Part shown: positions 18,425 through 27,755 of the stretch, piece after piece
Position numbering within the stretch: the first letter of the stretch is position 1
Layout of the letters: every line of letters begins with the position of its first letter
NCBI RefSeq assembly: GCF_020005165.1
Contig: NZ_JAHCLT010000001.1
Location: forward strand, 930,001-994,000
Source of the DNA: Kangiella taiwanensis
Lineage (GTDB): Bacteria > Pseudomonadota > Gammaproteobacteria > Enterobacterales > Kangiellaceae
Direction: 5' to 3'
DNA: 64,000 nt
Notes under the pieces: model-generated
Seen by the model: the letters and a program-made list of their open reading frames with translations, nothing else
What the model was told of the DNA's origin: nothing
Database searches by the model: none
Translations under genes and position numbers: made by a program

Positions 18425-19789
18425 ATGAGCGAGACAAACGCTTCAAAAACTGACAGTAAAGTCACAGAAAAGAAAAGCACAGCTAAGAAAACAACGCGAA
18501 GCAAGAAGGAAGATCGTGTTGCCATCGTTTCGGGTTTAAGAACCCCATTCGCCAAACAAGCGTCTCACTACCGTGGTATTAACGCCATTGAGTTGGGCAA
18601 AATGGTGGTGAATGAACTTATTCAAAAAACGGAACTGGATCCAAAGTTAATCGAGCGAGTGATTTTCGGGCAAGTGGTTGTATTACCTGAAGCGCCGAAT
18701 ATTGCACGCGAAATTGTCCTAGGCACGCCGATGGATGTTCACACCGATGCGTACTCCGTATCCCGCGCTTGTGCAACCAGTTTTCAAAGTGTCGCCAGCT
18801 TGGCTGAGTCGATCATGGTCGGTGACGTTAGCGTGGGTATCGCTGGTGGTGCGGATTCATCATCGGTAGTGCCGATTGGTGTCAGTAAAAAATTATCGTT
18901 AGCGCTGGTAGATTTGCAGAAAGCGAAAACCTTTGGACAAAAGATGTCGATTTTGAAAAATTTGCGTCCTAAGGATTTAATGCCTGTACCTCCTGCGATT
19001 AAAGAGTATTCCACAGGACTGACCATGGGCCAAAATGCTGAGCAGATGGCTCGTGACCGCGGTATTACTCGTCAGGAGCAAGACGAGTTGGCGCATCGCT
19101 CTCATACGTTGGCGGCGAAGGCTTGGGAAGAGGGTAAGCTGGATGATGAGGTGATGACTGCCTACGTAGAGCCCTACACCAAAGAACCTTTAACTCGTGA
19201 CAATATTGTACGCTTTAACTCAACGTTAGAGGGGTATGCAAAACTGCGTCCTGCGTTTGATAAGAAATACGGCACCTTGACTGCGGCCAACTCAACGCCG
19301 TTGAGTGATGGTGCGGCAGCGGTGATTCTGATGAAAGAATCGCAAGCGAAAGCATTGGGGTATGAGCCTTTGGGTTATATCAAAAGCTATGCGTTTTCGG
19401 CGATTGAGGCGGATCATGACATGTTGATGGGGCCGTCTTACGCCACTCCTAAGGCTTTAAAGAAAGCGAAGTTGAAGCTGAGTGACTTAGACTTAATTGA
19501 TATGCACGAGGCATTTGCGGCACAGACCATTTCAAATATTCAGGCCTTTGGCTCAACTCAGTTCGCGAAAGAAAAGCTGGGGCAGCGTACCAAGATTGGT
19601 GAGATTGATATGGATAAGTTTAATGTGCTTGGTGGCTCTATCGCATACGGGCATCCGTTTGCCGCAACAGGTTCAAGAATGATTACGCAAATGTTACATG
19701 AATTAAAGCGCCGTGGCGGTGGACTGGGTTTAACCACTGCGTGTGCTGCTGGCGGTCTTGGTGCAGCAATGATTTTGGAGGTTGAATAA
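18425..19789 (+). CDS. fadI: Acetyl-CoA acyltransferase FadI (3-ketoacyl-CoA thiolase)
   Basis: 454 aa thiolase performing the last step of beta-oxidation: 3-ketoacyl-CoA plus CoA to acetyl-CoA and shortened acyl-CoA. Catalytic residues are visible: nucleophile C116 (SRACATS), H410 (YGHPFAATG) and C440 (TTACAAGG). A Lys/Thr/Ser-rich N-terminal extension of about 28 residues precedes the core ([12 protein letters not shown]) and makes the protein slightly longer than E. coli FadI (436). SD CAGGAG stands before the ATG. Its stop overlaps the fadJ start by one base, giving the usual fadIJ operon. The upstream PsrA-like site suggests induction by fatty acids. Confidence 0.95.
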   Translation: MSETNASKTDSKVTEKKSTAKKTTRSKKEDRVAIVSGLRTPFAKQASHYRGINAIELGKMVVNELIQKTELDPKLIERVIFGQVVVLPEAPNIAREIVLGTPMDVHTDAYSVSRACATSFQSVASLAESIMVGDVSVGIAGGADSSSVVPIGVSKKLSLALVDLQKAKTFGQKMSILKNLRPKDLMPVPPAIKEYSTGLTMGQNAEQMARDRGITRQEQDELAHRSHTLAAKAWEEGKLDDEVMTAYVEPYTKEPLTRDNIVRFNSTLEGYAKLRPAFDKKYGTLTAANSTPLSDGAAAVILMKESQAKALGYEPLGYIKSYAFSAIEADHDMLMGPSYATPKALKKAKLKLSDLDLIDMHEAFAAQTISNIQAFGSTQFAKEKLGQRTKIGEIDMDKFNVLGGSIAYGHPFAATGSRMITQMLHELKRRGGGLGLTTACAAGGLGAAMILEVE

Positions 19790-21942
19790 TGTCGGACAAT
19801 ACATTTTTTACGTTTGAGCACCAAGATGACGGTATTGCCGTTATATCAATTGATCTCCCCGGTGAGGCGCAAAATGTCTTGAAGATGGAGTTTATCGAAG
19901 AACTCGAGCCAGTGGTTGAGCAAATCAAGACAGATAGCTCTATTAAAGGCTTAATTATTAAAAGTGGTAAAGAAGGCAGTTTTATTGCTGGAGCGGACAT
20001 TACCATGTTCGGTAAGGTTGATACTGCTGATGACGCAGAGCAGCTTTCTACCACAGGCCACAAGTTCTTCAACGCGCTAGAAAAGCTTAATAAGCCTGTC
20101 GTAGCGGCAATACACGGCGCCTGTTTGGGCGGCGGGCTAGAGTTAGCTCTCTCTTGCAGCGGTCGTGTGATTTCTGATAGCCCAAAAACAAAGCTCGGTT
20201 TACCAGAAGTGCAGTTAGGTGTTTTACCTGGCGGTGGTGGTACCCAGCGTTTACCAAGGATGATCGGAATTGCACCGTCATTAGATATGATGCTGACAGG
20301 TAAGCAACTATTTCCTAAACAAGCTAAAAAGCTGGGTTTGGCTGATGAGGTGGTGCCAGAAGCCAACTTAATGAAAGCGGCTCGTAAACGAATAGTCGAT
20401 TTGCGAAAAGGGAAAGAAAAGAAAACATCTTTTGGTAGCTATTTCACAATGAAAGGCATGCAAAAGTTGGTTCTAGAGTCGAACCCTATTGGCCGTAACA
20501 TTATTTTTGATCAGGCTCGTAAGACCGTTGAGAAGAAAACCAAGGGCAACTATCCCGCGCCGAAAAAAATCATCGAATGTGTTGAAAAAGGTATGTCTCA
20601 AGGAATGGAGGCGGGGCTAGCAATTGAGGCTCGTAACTTTGGACAGCTGGTTGTTTCTCCTGAAGCTAAGGCTTTGATTAGTGTCTTCTTCGCCACAACT
20701 GAGTTGAAAAAAGATAACGGCGTTGACTCCGATGCTGAAGCTGTCGCTTTAAGAAAAGTAGGCGTCCTAGGTGGTGGTCTGATGGGCTCGGGGATTGCGT
20801 ATGTCTCTGTCGACAAAGCGGGCAAGCAAGTCCGTATCAAAGACATTAGCCCAGAGGGCGTGAACAGTGCTTTGAATTACACTTGGAAATTGATTTCTAA
20901 GAAGATGAAGAAACGTATCGTTAGCCCTTCAGATGCACGCCGAACCATGTCGAATTTAACTGGAACCACGGATTATTCGGGCTTCAAAGATACAGACATG
21001 GTCATAGAGGCGGTCTTTGAAGACCTGGATTTGAAGCATAAAATGGTTCAAGACGTGGAGAAGCATTGTTCTGATAATACTATCTTTGCAACAAATACCT
21101 CTTCGATTCCAATTACCAAGATAGCAGAAGGCGCTAAAAAGCCTGAAAAAGTAGTTGGGCTACACTATTTCTCCCCAGTGGAGAAAATGCCTTTGGTTGA
21201 AATCATTTCAACTGATAAAACCGAAGACTGGGTTATCGCTACCTGTGTTGAGTTAGCAAAGAAACAAGGTAAAACGCCGATTGTGGTTAATGATGGTGCT
21301 GGCTTCTACGTGAATCGTATTTTAGCGCCTTATATCAACGAGGCAGGCATTTTACTCAGCGAAGGTGTCGCGATTGAGAAGCTGGATAAAGCCATGGTTC
21401 AGGCGGGCTTCCCAGTGGGGCCAATCACATTGTTGGATGAAGTTGGTATTGATGTTGCCACGAAAGTCGCCCCAATTTTAGAGGATGCCTTTGGCGAACG
21501 TATGGCGACGCCTAAAGCCTTTGAAAAGCTTAAGAACGATGATCGCAAAGGTAAAAAGAACAAGCGTGGTTTCTACAAGTACGATGGCAGCTCTAAAGGT
21601 AAAGAGGTGGACGAAAGTGTTTATTCTGTGCTTGGTGTGAGCCCTGATAAGCACGTTGACGCAAAGGAAATTGCTGAGCGAGGTCTTTTGTTGATGGCGA
21701 ATGAGGCCGCTCGTTGTTTGGATGAAAACATTATCAGAAGTGCGCGTGACGGCGATATTGGTGCTATTTTCGGGATTGGCTTCCCGCCATTCCACGGAGG
21801 GCCGTTCCGTTACATGGATAGTTTAGGCGTTGATAAAGTGGTAGAGCGTCTCGAACACTACCAAAAGCTTCATGGAGACCGTTTTGCACCTGCTGAGGTA
21901 CTGGTCAAAATGAAGAGTAACTCAGAGTCTTTCCACTCTTAA
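19789..21942 (+). CDS. fadJ: Fatty acid oxidation complex alpha subunit FadJ
   Basis: 717 aa bifunctional enoyl-CoA hydratase/3-hydroxyacyl-CoA dehydrogenase. The crotonase domain (1 to about 190) shows IAGADI and GACLGGGLELALSC; its oxyanion and catalytic Glu region continues to LPEVQLGVLPGGGGTQRLP. The NAD-binding dehydrogenase domain begins near 320 with GVLGGGLMGSGIA; the catalytic His is in GLHYFSPVEKMPLVE. The C-terminal 3HCDH domain has NDGAGFYVNR and GPITLLDEVG. The length agrees with E. coli FadJ (714). With FadI it forms the trifunctional complex. A strong terminator follows. Confidence 0.95.
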   Translation: MSDNTFFTFEHQDDGIAVISIDLPGEAQNVLKMEFIEELEPVVEQIKTDSSIKGLIIKSGKEGSFIAGADITMFGKVDTADDAEQLSTTGHKFFNALEKLNKPVVAAIHGACLGGGLELALSCSGRVISDSPKTKLGLPEVQLGVLPGGGGTQRLPRMIGIAPSLDMMLTGKQLFPKQAKKLGLADEVVPEANLMKAARKRIVDLRKGKEKKTSFGSYFTMKGMQKLVLESNPIGRNIIFDQARKTVEKKTKGNYPAPKKIIECVEKGMSQGMEAGLAIEARNFGQLVVSPEAKALISVFFATTELKKDNGVDSDAEAVALRKVGVLGGGLMGSGIAYVSVDKAGKQVRIKDISPEGVNSALNYTWKLISKKMKKRIVSPSDARRTMSNLTGTTDYSGFKDTDMVIEAVFEDLDLKHKMVQDVEKHCSDNTIFATNTSSIPITKIAEGAKKPEKVVGLHYFSPVEKMPLVEIISTDKTEDWVIATCVELAKKQGKTPIVVNDGAGFYVNRILAPYINEAGILLSEGVAIEKLDKAMVQAGFPVGPITLLDEVGIDVATKVAPILEDAFGERMATPKAFEKLKNDDRKGKKNKRGFYKYDGSSKGKEVDESVYSVLGVSPDKHVDAKEIAERGLLLMANEAARCLDENIIRSARDGDIGAIFGIGFPPFHGGPFRYMDSLGVDKVVERLEHYQKLHGDRFAPAEVLVKMKSNSESFHS

Positions 21943-21962
21943 GCAGTTAGACCTTGATACTA

Positions 21963-21999
21963 AAAGCCCTGAAGCTAAAACCTTTCAGGGCTTTTTTTT
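21963..21999 (+). terminator. fadIJ terminator
   Basis: Arms 21963-21973 and 21984-21994 pair over 11 bp, then an unbroken T-run; 20 nt after the fadJ stop. Confidence 0.92.
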
Positions 22000-22053
22000 G
22001 TAAAACTTCTTTTGTAAATCATGTCAGTAAAACATGTCTGTAAAACAAGCAGG

Positions 22054-22082
22054 CAAAAATAAAGGCAGCCTAAGCTACCTTT
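22054..22082 (-). terminator. Terminator of the 52-aa membrane protein gene
   Basis: Read on the minus strand, a 9-bp stem (one T-G wobble; arms 22074-22082 and 22061-22069) with a 4-nt loop is followed by ATTTTTG. It lies 27 nt after the stop at 22109. Confidence 0.6.
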
Positions 22083-22108
22083 AAATCTCTATAGGAAAGA
22101 ACGCTTTT

Positions 22109-22267
22109 TTAATCAAAAACTCTTTTAAGCAAAGGTTTGGCTAACAAGGTTAGCACCAAAGCACCCAAAAGCTCTTTATTTTGTTGAGCAGTTTCTAAGA
22201 TCATGGGCTCTTCGATTAAGAATTTGATGCCCACTACTCCAGCTATAACAGCAAGCACGTATTTCAT
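22109..22267 (-). CDS. Small membrane protein, 52 aa, hypothetical
   Basis: Starts MKYVLAVIAGVVGIKF with AAAGG about 8 nt upstream and ends LLKRVFD. There are two hydrophobic stretches, residues 3-17 and about 34-46, separated by a charged EEPMILETAQQNKE linker, so a helical hairpin in the inner membrane or one membrane helix plus an amphipathic helix is likely. I do not recognise a family. It has its own downstream terminator and is separated from the upstream barrel gene by another one, so it probably has its own promoter. No toxin-antitoxin partner or antisense RNA is evident. Function unknown. Confidence 0.6.
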   Translation of the reverse strand: MKYVLAVIAGVVGIKFLIEEPMILETAQQNKELLGALVLTLLAKPLLKRVFD

Positions 22268-22324
22268 GACTATTACCTTTTGCAATGGATTCGTTTAACA
22301 GTGTCTGAAATTTTAACAGTTCAT

Positions 22325-22360
22325 AAAAAAGGTTCTGTGGTCTAAGTCTCACAGAACCTT
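22325..22360 (-). terminator. Terminator of the 207-aa barrel gene
   Basis: Minus-strand hairpin with 11-bp arms (22350-22360 and 22329-22339), 10-nt loop, followed by T6. It lies about 115 nt after the gene's stop. Confidence 0.8.
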
Positions 22361-22475
22361 GATTTTGTGTGAACAAGTTTGCAAAAGTAAGATTAATGGC
22401 GTCTAGAACATTTACACACTCATAAAAAGTGTCAGTTGGTGCTCATTAACGCCATAACCTTTTGTTTTTATAGTC

Positions 22476-23099
22476 TTATAGATTGAGCCTAAAGTCAAAA
22501 CCTGAGGTTAAACCGGTGATTTCTTCAGAAACCTTAACGCCAAATGACCAGTTTTTTGACAAGTAGTAGCGTCCTTCCAGCCCATAGGTTGTCGACGTTG
22601 AGTCTTCGTGCTGTGCTTCGTTCACGTATTCTGAAAAATCGTAATCTTTATAGCCAGCAAAAAGCTTGTATTCCCAGTTGGTCGATAAGCGGCCTCTAAA
22701 GCCTAAGTTGGCTAAAAAACCGTCTTCATCGTTACCGTAAGTCGATTGTGGAATAATGCCATCCCCATCAAACTTAACGTAGCCTGCCTCCATGAAGAAG
22801 TCATCGGTACGAGAGCTTGGAGCATGGAAGCCAAAGACCATTTCATATTCTTTTGATGAGACATCACCTCTTGAGCCGGCGGCCCAAACATCTGCAGACT
22901 GCGACTGAAGAGTCGTACGGACATACCAAGTCTCGTCAAAAGCCAACGATAAATTGAGCTCATAGCCAGTTTTATCGCTAGTACGCTCGCCTTCGCTGTG
23001 AAGGTAGCCGAAATCAATATAATCGTAACGCAGTTTGTCGCTTGCTTGAGTTGCGACTGAGGCCAGAGCTAATGTTGCTATTGTTAATAATTTTTTCAT
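22476..23099 (-). CDS. Outer-membrane beta-barrel protein, 207 aa (paralogue A)
   Basis: Signal peptide MKKLLTIATLALASVATQAS, then alternating aromatic/polar strands (LRYDYIDFGYLHSEGE, WEYKLFAGYKDYDF, LEGRYYLSKNWSFGVKV) ending RLNL. The eight-or-so predicted strands and the LEGRYY-NWSFGV penultimate hairpin mark a small outer-membrane barrel. The same pattern is seen in the gene directly upstream (LEGRYHFNRNMSVGVEI), so the two are probable tandem paralogues. No enzymatic motif is visible. About 120 nt separate the genes, with a terminator between, so each is transcribed separately. Confidence 0.7.
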   Translation of the reverse strand: MKKLLTIATLALASVATQASDKLRYDYIDFGYLHSEGERTSDKTGYELNLSLAFDETWYVRTTLQSQSADVWAAGSRGDVSSKEYEMVFGFHAPSSRTDDFFMEAGYVKFDGDGIIPQSTYGNDEDGFLANLGFRGRLSTNWEYKLFAGYKDYDFSEYVNEAQHEDSTSTTYGLEGRYYLSKNWSFGVKVSEEITGLTSGFDFRLNL

Positions 23100-23179
23100 T
23101 GTGATGTTTTTGGTAAACGAACAAAATTTGTGCTTAGTGTACTACAAAGTTTTGGGTGTAGAAACTTGCACGTGGACAT

Positions 23180-23205
23180 AAAAAAGGCCGCTTTGAGCGG
23201 CCTTT
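23180..23205 (-). terminator. Terminator of the 178-aa barrel gene
   Basis: Arms 23196-23205 and 23183-23192 pair over 10 bp with a 3-nt loop; on the minus strand a T-run follows. It begins 15 nt after the stop. Confidence 0.9.
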
Positions 23206-23219
23206 CCAGTTCTAACTCA

Positions 23220-23756
23220 TTAGAAGCTGTAACGGAAGTTAGCACCATAGTGGTTGTCCAACTCGTCATCGTTACCAATTTCCACACCGACAGACATGTT
23301 GCGGTTGAAGTGGTAGCGACCTTCTAAGATCAAGTCAGTAGACTCTAAAACATCTGAGTACTGAGCATAACCACCTAGCTCAAAGTTTTGGCTGGCCATA
23401 CCGCGAAGGCCTGCTAGTGCATTGAAGCCAGAATCATCAAAACCACCAACTTCATAATCTTCAAAACCAACTTCACCAACGAAGTCTACGGCATTGTTAA
23501 TTGGTGTATGGAAACCAACGTTTAGGCGAATGCGGTCAACATCAGCATCACCCACATTGGTGTCGCCCTTGAATAACTCAGCTTTACCGTACCAGTTTTG
23601 GTTGAAAGACATAGCGCCTTCAAATTCAACACCATCAAACTGGTCATCATAGTCCTGAATACCACCTTGTACATAGTCGTAGCTAACGCCGTTAGCCATA
23701 ACTAGGCTTGAAGATAGTGCGATACTTGTTGCTACAAATAATTTCTTAAGTGACAT
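23220..23756 (-). CDS. Outer-membrane beta-barrel protein, 178 aa (paralogue B)
   Basis: The start is taken at 23756 because GAGGAG precedes that ATG and it opens a signal peptide (MSLKKLFVATSIALSSSLVMA). The mature chain starts NGVSYDYVQGG and shows short amphipathic strands with acidic loops (DYDDQFDG, GNDDELDNH), ending FRYSF with a terminal aromatic typical of BamA-recognised barrels. Many Asp/Glu in the turns suggest cation binding or adaptation to salt, which is inference. It is related in layout to the next gene downstream. It is divergent from the second moxR gene. No function is known to me. Confidence 0.72.
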   Translation of the reverse strand: MSLKKLFVATSIALSSSLVMANGVSYDYVQGGIQDYDDQFDGVEFEGAMSFNQNWYGKAELFKGDTNVGDADVDRIRLNVGFHTPINNAVDFVGEVGFEDYEVGGFDDSGFNALAGLRGMASQNFELGGYAQYSDVLESTDLILEGRYHFNRNMSVGVEIGNDDELDNHYGANFRYSF

Positions 23757-23909
23757 TGTCGTCTCCTCATAAATTCTTGTTAAATAATGCAAGTGTATTA
23801 TGGTTCTAGTAAACTGAATTCTGACTGAACTGAAAATCCATAGTGGTATCTTACTGAGAAGTCATTCACAAAATTCTCAATAAAACATGTTATTACAATA
23901 AGGAATCTT

Positions 23910-24827
23910 ATGAATTCACCGATTTTGCCGGTACTTGAACAACTTAATAAAGTGGTGTTAGGTAAACCTTTTCAAGTGAAATTAGCCGTTGTGTGTTTAT
24001 TAGCCAAGGGACATTTACTGATCGAAGACTTACCTGGGATGGGCAAAACAACGTTGGGCCAGGCTATGGCTAAAGTTTTTGGACTAGACTTCCAACGAAT
24101 TCAGTTCACCAGTGACATACTGCCAGCAGATATCGTTGGTGCTAATATTTTTGATCGGGAAAAATCTGCATTTGAGTTTCATCCCGGACCAGTGTTTTCT
24201 CAGTTAGTGTTAGCGGATGAGATTAACCGTGCAACACCTAAAGCTCAGAGTGCTTTATTGGAAGCAATGGAAGAGCAACAAGTGACGGTTGAAGGCAAAA
24301 CCTATGAGCTACCGCACCCATTCTTTGTGATTGCAACACAAAACCCGACTCATCAGATTGGCACGTACCCTTTACCAGAATCTCAGCTTGACCGGTTTTT
24401 GTTCAAAATTAATTTGGGCTATCCCGATCCTGCGCTGGAGAAAGTGTTGCTTAAAGGGGAGTCTGGACGAACTAAAATGCCATCATTAGAGTCCTTACTC
24501 GATTTGGAAACACTCGAAGGCTTACAAAAGTCGGTTTCTGACCTAACGGTTACAGAGCATTTGTTACAGTACGTCATGGACTTGATCTTAGCGACGCGAC
24601 AAAGCCCAGACTTTGCGCATGGACTGTCGCCTCGAGCAGGATTAGCCATCGTCAGCGCGGCAAAAGCTTGGGCTTTTGTCGACGGTCGTGATTACGTATT
24701 GCCCGAAGATATCCAACAAGTCTTCGTCTCTGCTGCGCGTCACCGTCTGCAGTCAGTTAAGACGTCGTCAGCGTCAACTATCGAGTTGATAGAGGCTTTA
24801 GTTAAAGACGTTCCTGTGCCTGCGTAA
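23910..24827 (+). CDS. MoxR family AAA+ ATPase (second copy)
   Basis: 305 aa; AAGGA precedes the ATG. Walker A is DLPGMGKTT, Walker B LVLADEINRATP, and the MoxR sensor region ATQNPTHQIGTYPLPESQLDRF is intact. It differs from the first copy at 17242 (GAPGLAKT) and belongs to another MoxR subgroup. It heads a three-gene set with a TM-containing DUF58 protein and a TgpA transglutaminase, an arrangement I know from Pseudomonas aeruginosa (tgpA and its moxR). The stop and the next ATG overlap by one base. Its probable role is chaperone or regulator of the adjacent membrane proteins. Confidence 0.92.
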   Translation: MNSPILPVLEQLNKVVLGKPFQVKLAVVCLLAKGHLLIEDLPGMGKTTLGQAMAKVFGLDFQRIQFTSDILPADIVGANIFDREKSAFEFHPGPVFSQLVLADEINRATPKAQSALLEAMEEQQVTVEGKTYELPHPFFVIATQNPTHQIGTYPLPESQLDRFLFKINLGYPDPALEKVLLKGESGRTKMPSLESLLDLETLEGLQKSVSDLTVTEHLLQYVMDLILATRQSPDFAHGLSPRAGLAIVSAAKAWAFVDGRDYVLPEDIQQVFVSAARHRLQSVKTSSASTIELIEALVKDVPVPA

Positions 24828-25768
24828 TGTTGTCTGCAATTAAGAAATCTTTTTTTTCTTGGGTGGATAAGCGTTCGCCAAGGCAAAGTGCGACAGTTCT
24901 CCGTCAAAAGAACATTTACATATTGCCAACGCGATACGGCTGGTTAATGTTAGGTATTTTGGTCTTAATATTGATTGCTTCAACTAATTACCAAAATAAC
25001 ATGGGGTTTATGGCTGGGTTTGTATTGTTGGCAGTGGGATTCTTGTCTTTATTTTATACGTTCAGAAACCTTAAAGGTATTGAGGTCAGGTGCCTCAAGT
25101 CAGCACCTGTTTTTGCGAGTAATGATGCAATTGTAACTGTACAGCTGTTCAATACTACTCAAAGCCAACGTGTTGGAATTGGCCTTGGTTTAAGCAAAAA
25201 GTCCGTGCGTTATGTGGATGTTGCGGCAGAGTCTAAATCCAGCGTTCAAGTGAACTTGGCTACCAATAAGCGTGGCTTGCTAGATGTGCCGCGGCTAGCG
25301 TGTACTACCATGTTTCCTTTTGGTATTTTCGAGGCTTGGTCATGGGTGCGATCACCATATCAAGTGTTAGTCTACCCCAAACCCATTCCATGCCCTGAGC
25401 CTTTAGTAGCTTCAAATCGTGGTATCGAAGACGGTAATACCAGAGAAAAAGGTGCTGAAGATTTTCACAGCTTGCGTGACTATCAAGCCGGTGATCCAAT
25501 TAAACAGGTCATGTGGAAAGCATATGCACGAGAGCGGGGTTTATACAGTAAAGAGTTTGAAGACTATGTCGGTGAGCAGCAGACACTTAGTTGGGATAGC
25601 GTCGCTCACTATGAAAAAGAGTTAGCCATTTCGTACTTAGCAGATGCTGTGTTGAGTGCAGAGGAAAGTCAGCAACACTATGGACTCGAACTGCCTCAAC
25701 AAACCATTGCTACGGGGCAAGGTGCTGAACATATGCATTCTTGTCTCAAAGCATTGGCGCTAATGTAA
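24827..25768 (+). CDS. DUF58 domain membrane protein
   Basis: 313 aa. Two TM helices lie near residues 40-55 and 63-80 (GWLMLGILVLILIAST and GFMAGFVLLAVGFLSLFY). The DUF58 signature EDFHSLRDYQAGDPIKQVMWKAYAR (within 200-230) is followed by a short C-terminal part. Unlike the soluble DUF58 protein at 16199, it is membrane-anchored and lacks a full VWA fold. It is coupled to MoxR (1-nt overlap) and lies 18 nt before tgpA. It is likely a membrane partner of TgpA. Confidence 0.85.
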   Translation: MLSAIKKSFFSWVDKRSPRQSATVLRQKNIYILPTRYGWLMLGILVLILIASTNYQNNMGFMAGFVLLAVGFLSLFYTFRNLKGIEVRCLKSAPVFASNDAIVTVQLFNTTQSQRVGIGLGLSKKSVRYVDVAAESKSSVQVNLATNKRGLLDVPRLACTTMFPFGIFEAWSWVRSPYQVLVYPKPIPCPEPLVASNRGIEDGNTREKGAEDFHSLRDYQAGDPIKQVMWKAYARERGLYSKEFEDYVGEQQTLSWDSVAHYEKELAISYLADAVLSAEESQQHYGLELPQQTIATGQGAEHMHSCLKALALM

Positions 25769-25786
25769 GCTAGGAAAGTTATCGTC

Positions 25787-27751
25787 ATGAATGTAAAAGA
25801 ATTGCCCATCACTCGTAGCGGTGTTATTCCCTTGCTGATTATCGTGCAAGCGATAGTGTTATTGCCTTTGTGGTTCTTTATTCCAAGCTGGATTAGTGCG
25901 ACCACTATCGCGATCTTGTTGGGAAAGTATTATATGTATCGTCAGGGTGTTCATGCGCCAAGATGGATACTCTTGGTGGTTGTGCTGCTCTGCGTTGGTG
26001 GTGTGTTTCTGCAGTTCAAAACCTTAAACGGACGAGATGCGGGTATTGGTTTAATTAGTTTGATGTATGCCTTTAAACTGCTCGAAGCGCGCAGTTATCG
26101 TGATGCATCGTTGATTCTATTTATTTCTTTCTTTATCGTAGTAACCGCGTTTTTTTATAGCGAAGCAATCTGGATGGGTGTTTACTTGCTGATTGCGGTT
26201 TTGGCCATTTTGTTAGGGTTGGTAGCTTTAAACAGTCCGCAAGGTGCTCAGGGGATTGGAAGCCTCGGTAAATTATCCGGGGTGACATTGCTGCAAGCCA
26301 TTCCCATCATGGTGCTGCTATTTTTCTTCTTCCCTCGAAGCTCGACACCTTTGTGGTCCATGCCAACAGATACTCAAGCCGGTAGCGGTATCGATGATAC
26401 GATGAGCCCCGGCAGTATTGGCGCACTGCATACCTTTGATGATATTGCTTTCCGAGTTGACTTTGATGGTGAGGTTCCAGCGCGTTCTGAAATGTACTGG
26501 CGTGGTTTGGTGCTGTCAGAATTCGACGGGTTTACTTGGTTTAAGGATCAACACAGTCCCATTCGCCAAGAGTTGGACTTGCCAATGACGCAGACTTATC
26601 AGTACCGAATTCAAATGGAGCCGAATAATCGAAACTGGATTTTTGGCCTAGAAGACTTGGCTGAGGCACCTGATGGCGCTTACCTATTTAGCGACTTTAC
26701 ATGGAATCGACGCCGCCAGACGACTCAGCGATTTATTTATTCTGCCACAGCCTACGATATAGATTTTAGCCAAAAACCATTGAGCGAGCTTCAGCTTGAC
26801 CGCTACTTACAGTTGCCGACTGGCAGTAATGAAGATACACGAGAATGGGCGCAAGAGCAGCGACAGAATCATCCGAGTAACGAAGCATTTATCCGCTGGA
26901 TATTGTCGTACATCCACCAGAATGAATTTTATTACACACTCAGTCCGCCCGTGATTGAAATTGATTCCGTCGATGGGTTCTGGTTTGATTCTCAGCAGGG
27001 GTATTGTGAGCATTATGCTGGTGCCTTTGTGTATATCATGCGAGCAGCGGGTATTCCTGCCAGAGTGGTGACCGGCTATCAGGGCGCTGAATATAATCCC
27101 TATGGAGATTATTACATCGTCCGGCAGTCGGATGCCCATGCATGGACAGAGGTGTGGCTAGATGGGGAAGGCTGGCGTCGTATTGATCCGACGGCAGCAA
27201 TTCATCCTTCTAGAGTTGAAGAAGATTTACGTGGCGATGCCAGCTCACGAGACGGTTGGATGGAAGAGTTTGGAGCCGATGTAGGCTTCGAAGCTCCTGA
27301 AGGACTGCTTCAAAACTTAGCCTTGCGCTGGGATGCAATCCAAAGCTTCTGGAGTGAAACGGTGATGGGCTATAGTCAAGACATGCAATTTGGATGGTTG
27401 CGTAAGCTTGGAATAGAGCGACATCAGTATCGCTATCTCGGTTACGGTTTATTAGCAACGATTATCCTCGCAGGGCTGATCTTTGGATATTTTGTGCTAC
27501 GCAGCGCGCAACGATTAGAACCTGTAACTAAGCACTATTTGCTACTATTGAAAAAACTAGAGAAGCTAGGCATTCCTTGTGATCGAACTATGGGCCCGAA
27601 GGATGTGCTACAAGTGACTAGGGCGACGTCACAAAAAACCTATGCAAAAGCCGCTCCCGCTTTAAAGACTTATATTGCGCTGCGTTATCAACAGGAGGCG
27701 ATAGATAGCACGATGTTGAAGCGCTTTAAACAGCAAGTATCCAGAGTCTAG
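25787..27751 (+). CDS. tgpA: TgpA-type membrane transglutaminase (DUF3488 + transglutaminase core)
   Basis: 654 aa. The N-terminal half is a bundle of about six TM helices (residues 15-195; DUF3488). A periplasmic part follows, with the transglutaminase-like core: C407 (GYCEHYAGAF), H451 (DAHAWTEVW) and D467 (RIDPTAA) form the Cys-His-Asp triad. A further TM helix lies near 560 (LLATIILAGLIFGYFVL), then a cytoplasmic DUF4129-like tail. The layout equals P. aeruginosa TgpA, which was reported as essential and membrane-bound. Third gene of the MoxR-DUF58-TgpA set. The physiological substrate is not known; periplasmic protein or peptidoglycan-linked crosslinking is conjecture. Confidence 0.92.
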   Translation: MNVKELPITRSGVIPLLIIVQAIVLLPLWFFIPSWISATTIAILLGKYYMYRQGVHAPRWILLVVVLLCVGGVFLQFKTLNGRDAGIGLISLMYAFKLLEARSYRDASLILFISFFIVVTAFFYSEAIWMGVYLLIAVLAILLGLVALNSPQGAQGIGSLGKLSGVTLLQAIPIMVLLFFFFPRSSTPLWSMPTDTQAGSGIDDTMSPGSIGALHTFDDIAFRVDFDGEVPARSEMYWRGLVLSEFDGFTWFKDQHSPIRQELDLPMTQTYQYRIQMEPNNRNWIFGLEDLAEAPDGAYLFSDFTWNRRRQTTQRFIYSATAYDIDFSQKPLSELQLDRYLQLPTGSNEDTREWAQEQRQNHPSNEAFIRWILSYIHQNEFYYTLSPPVIEIDSVDGFWFDSQQGYCEHYAGAFVYIMRAAGIPARVVTGYQGAEYNPYGDYYIVRQSDAHAWTEVWLDGEGWRRIDPTAAIHPSRVEEDLRGDASSRDGWMEEFGADVGFEAPEGLLQNLALRWDAIQSFWSETVMGYSQDMQFGWLRKLGIERHQYRYLGYGLLATIILAGLIFGYFVLRSAQRLEPVTKHYLLLLKKLEKLGIPCDRTMGPKDVLQVTRATSQKTYAKAAPALKTYIALRYQQEAIDSTMLKRFKQQVSRV

Positions 27752-27755
27752 CCAA

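Noticed and set aside
19683-20366. A 227-codon minus-strand frame over the fadI-fadJ junction
   Set aside because: It lies antisense to two certain genes, has Pro/Ser-rich shadow composition and no ribosome site.
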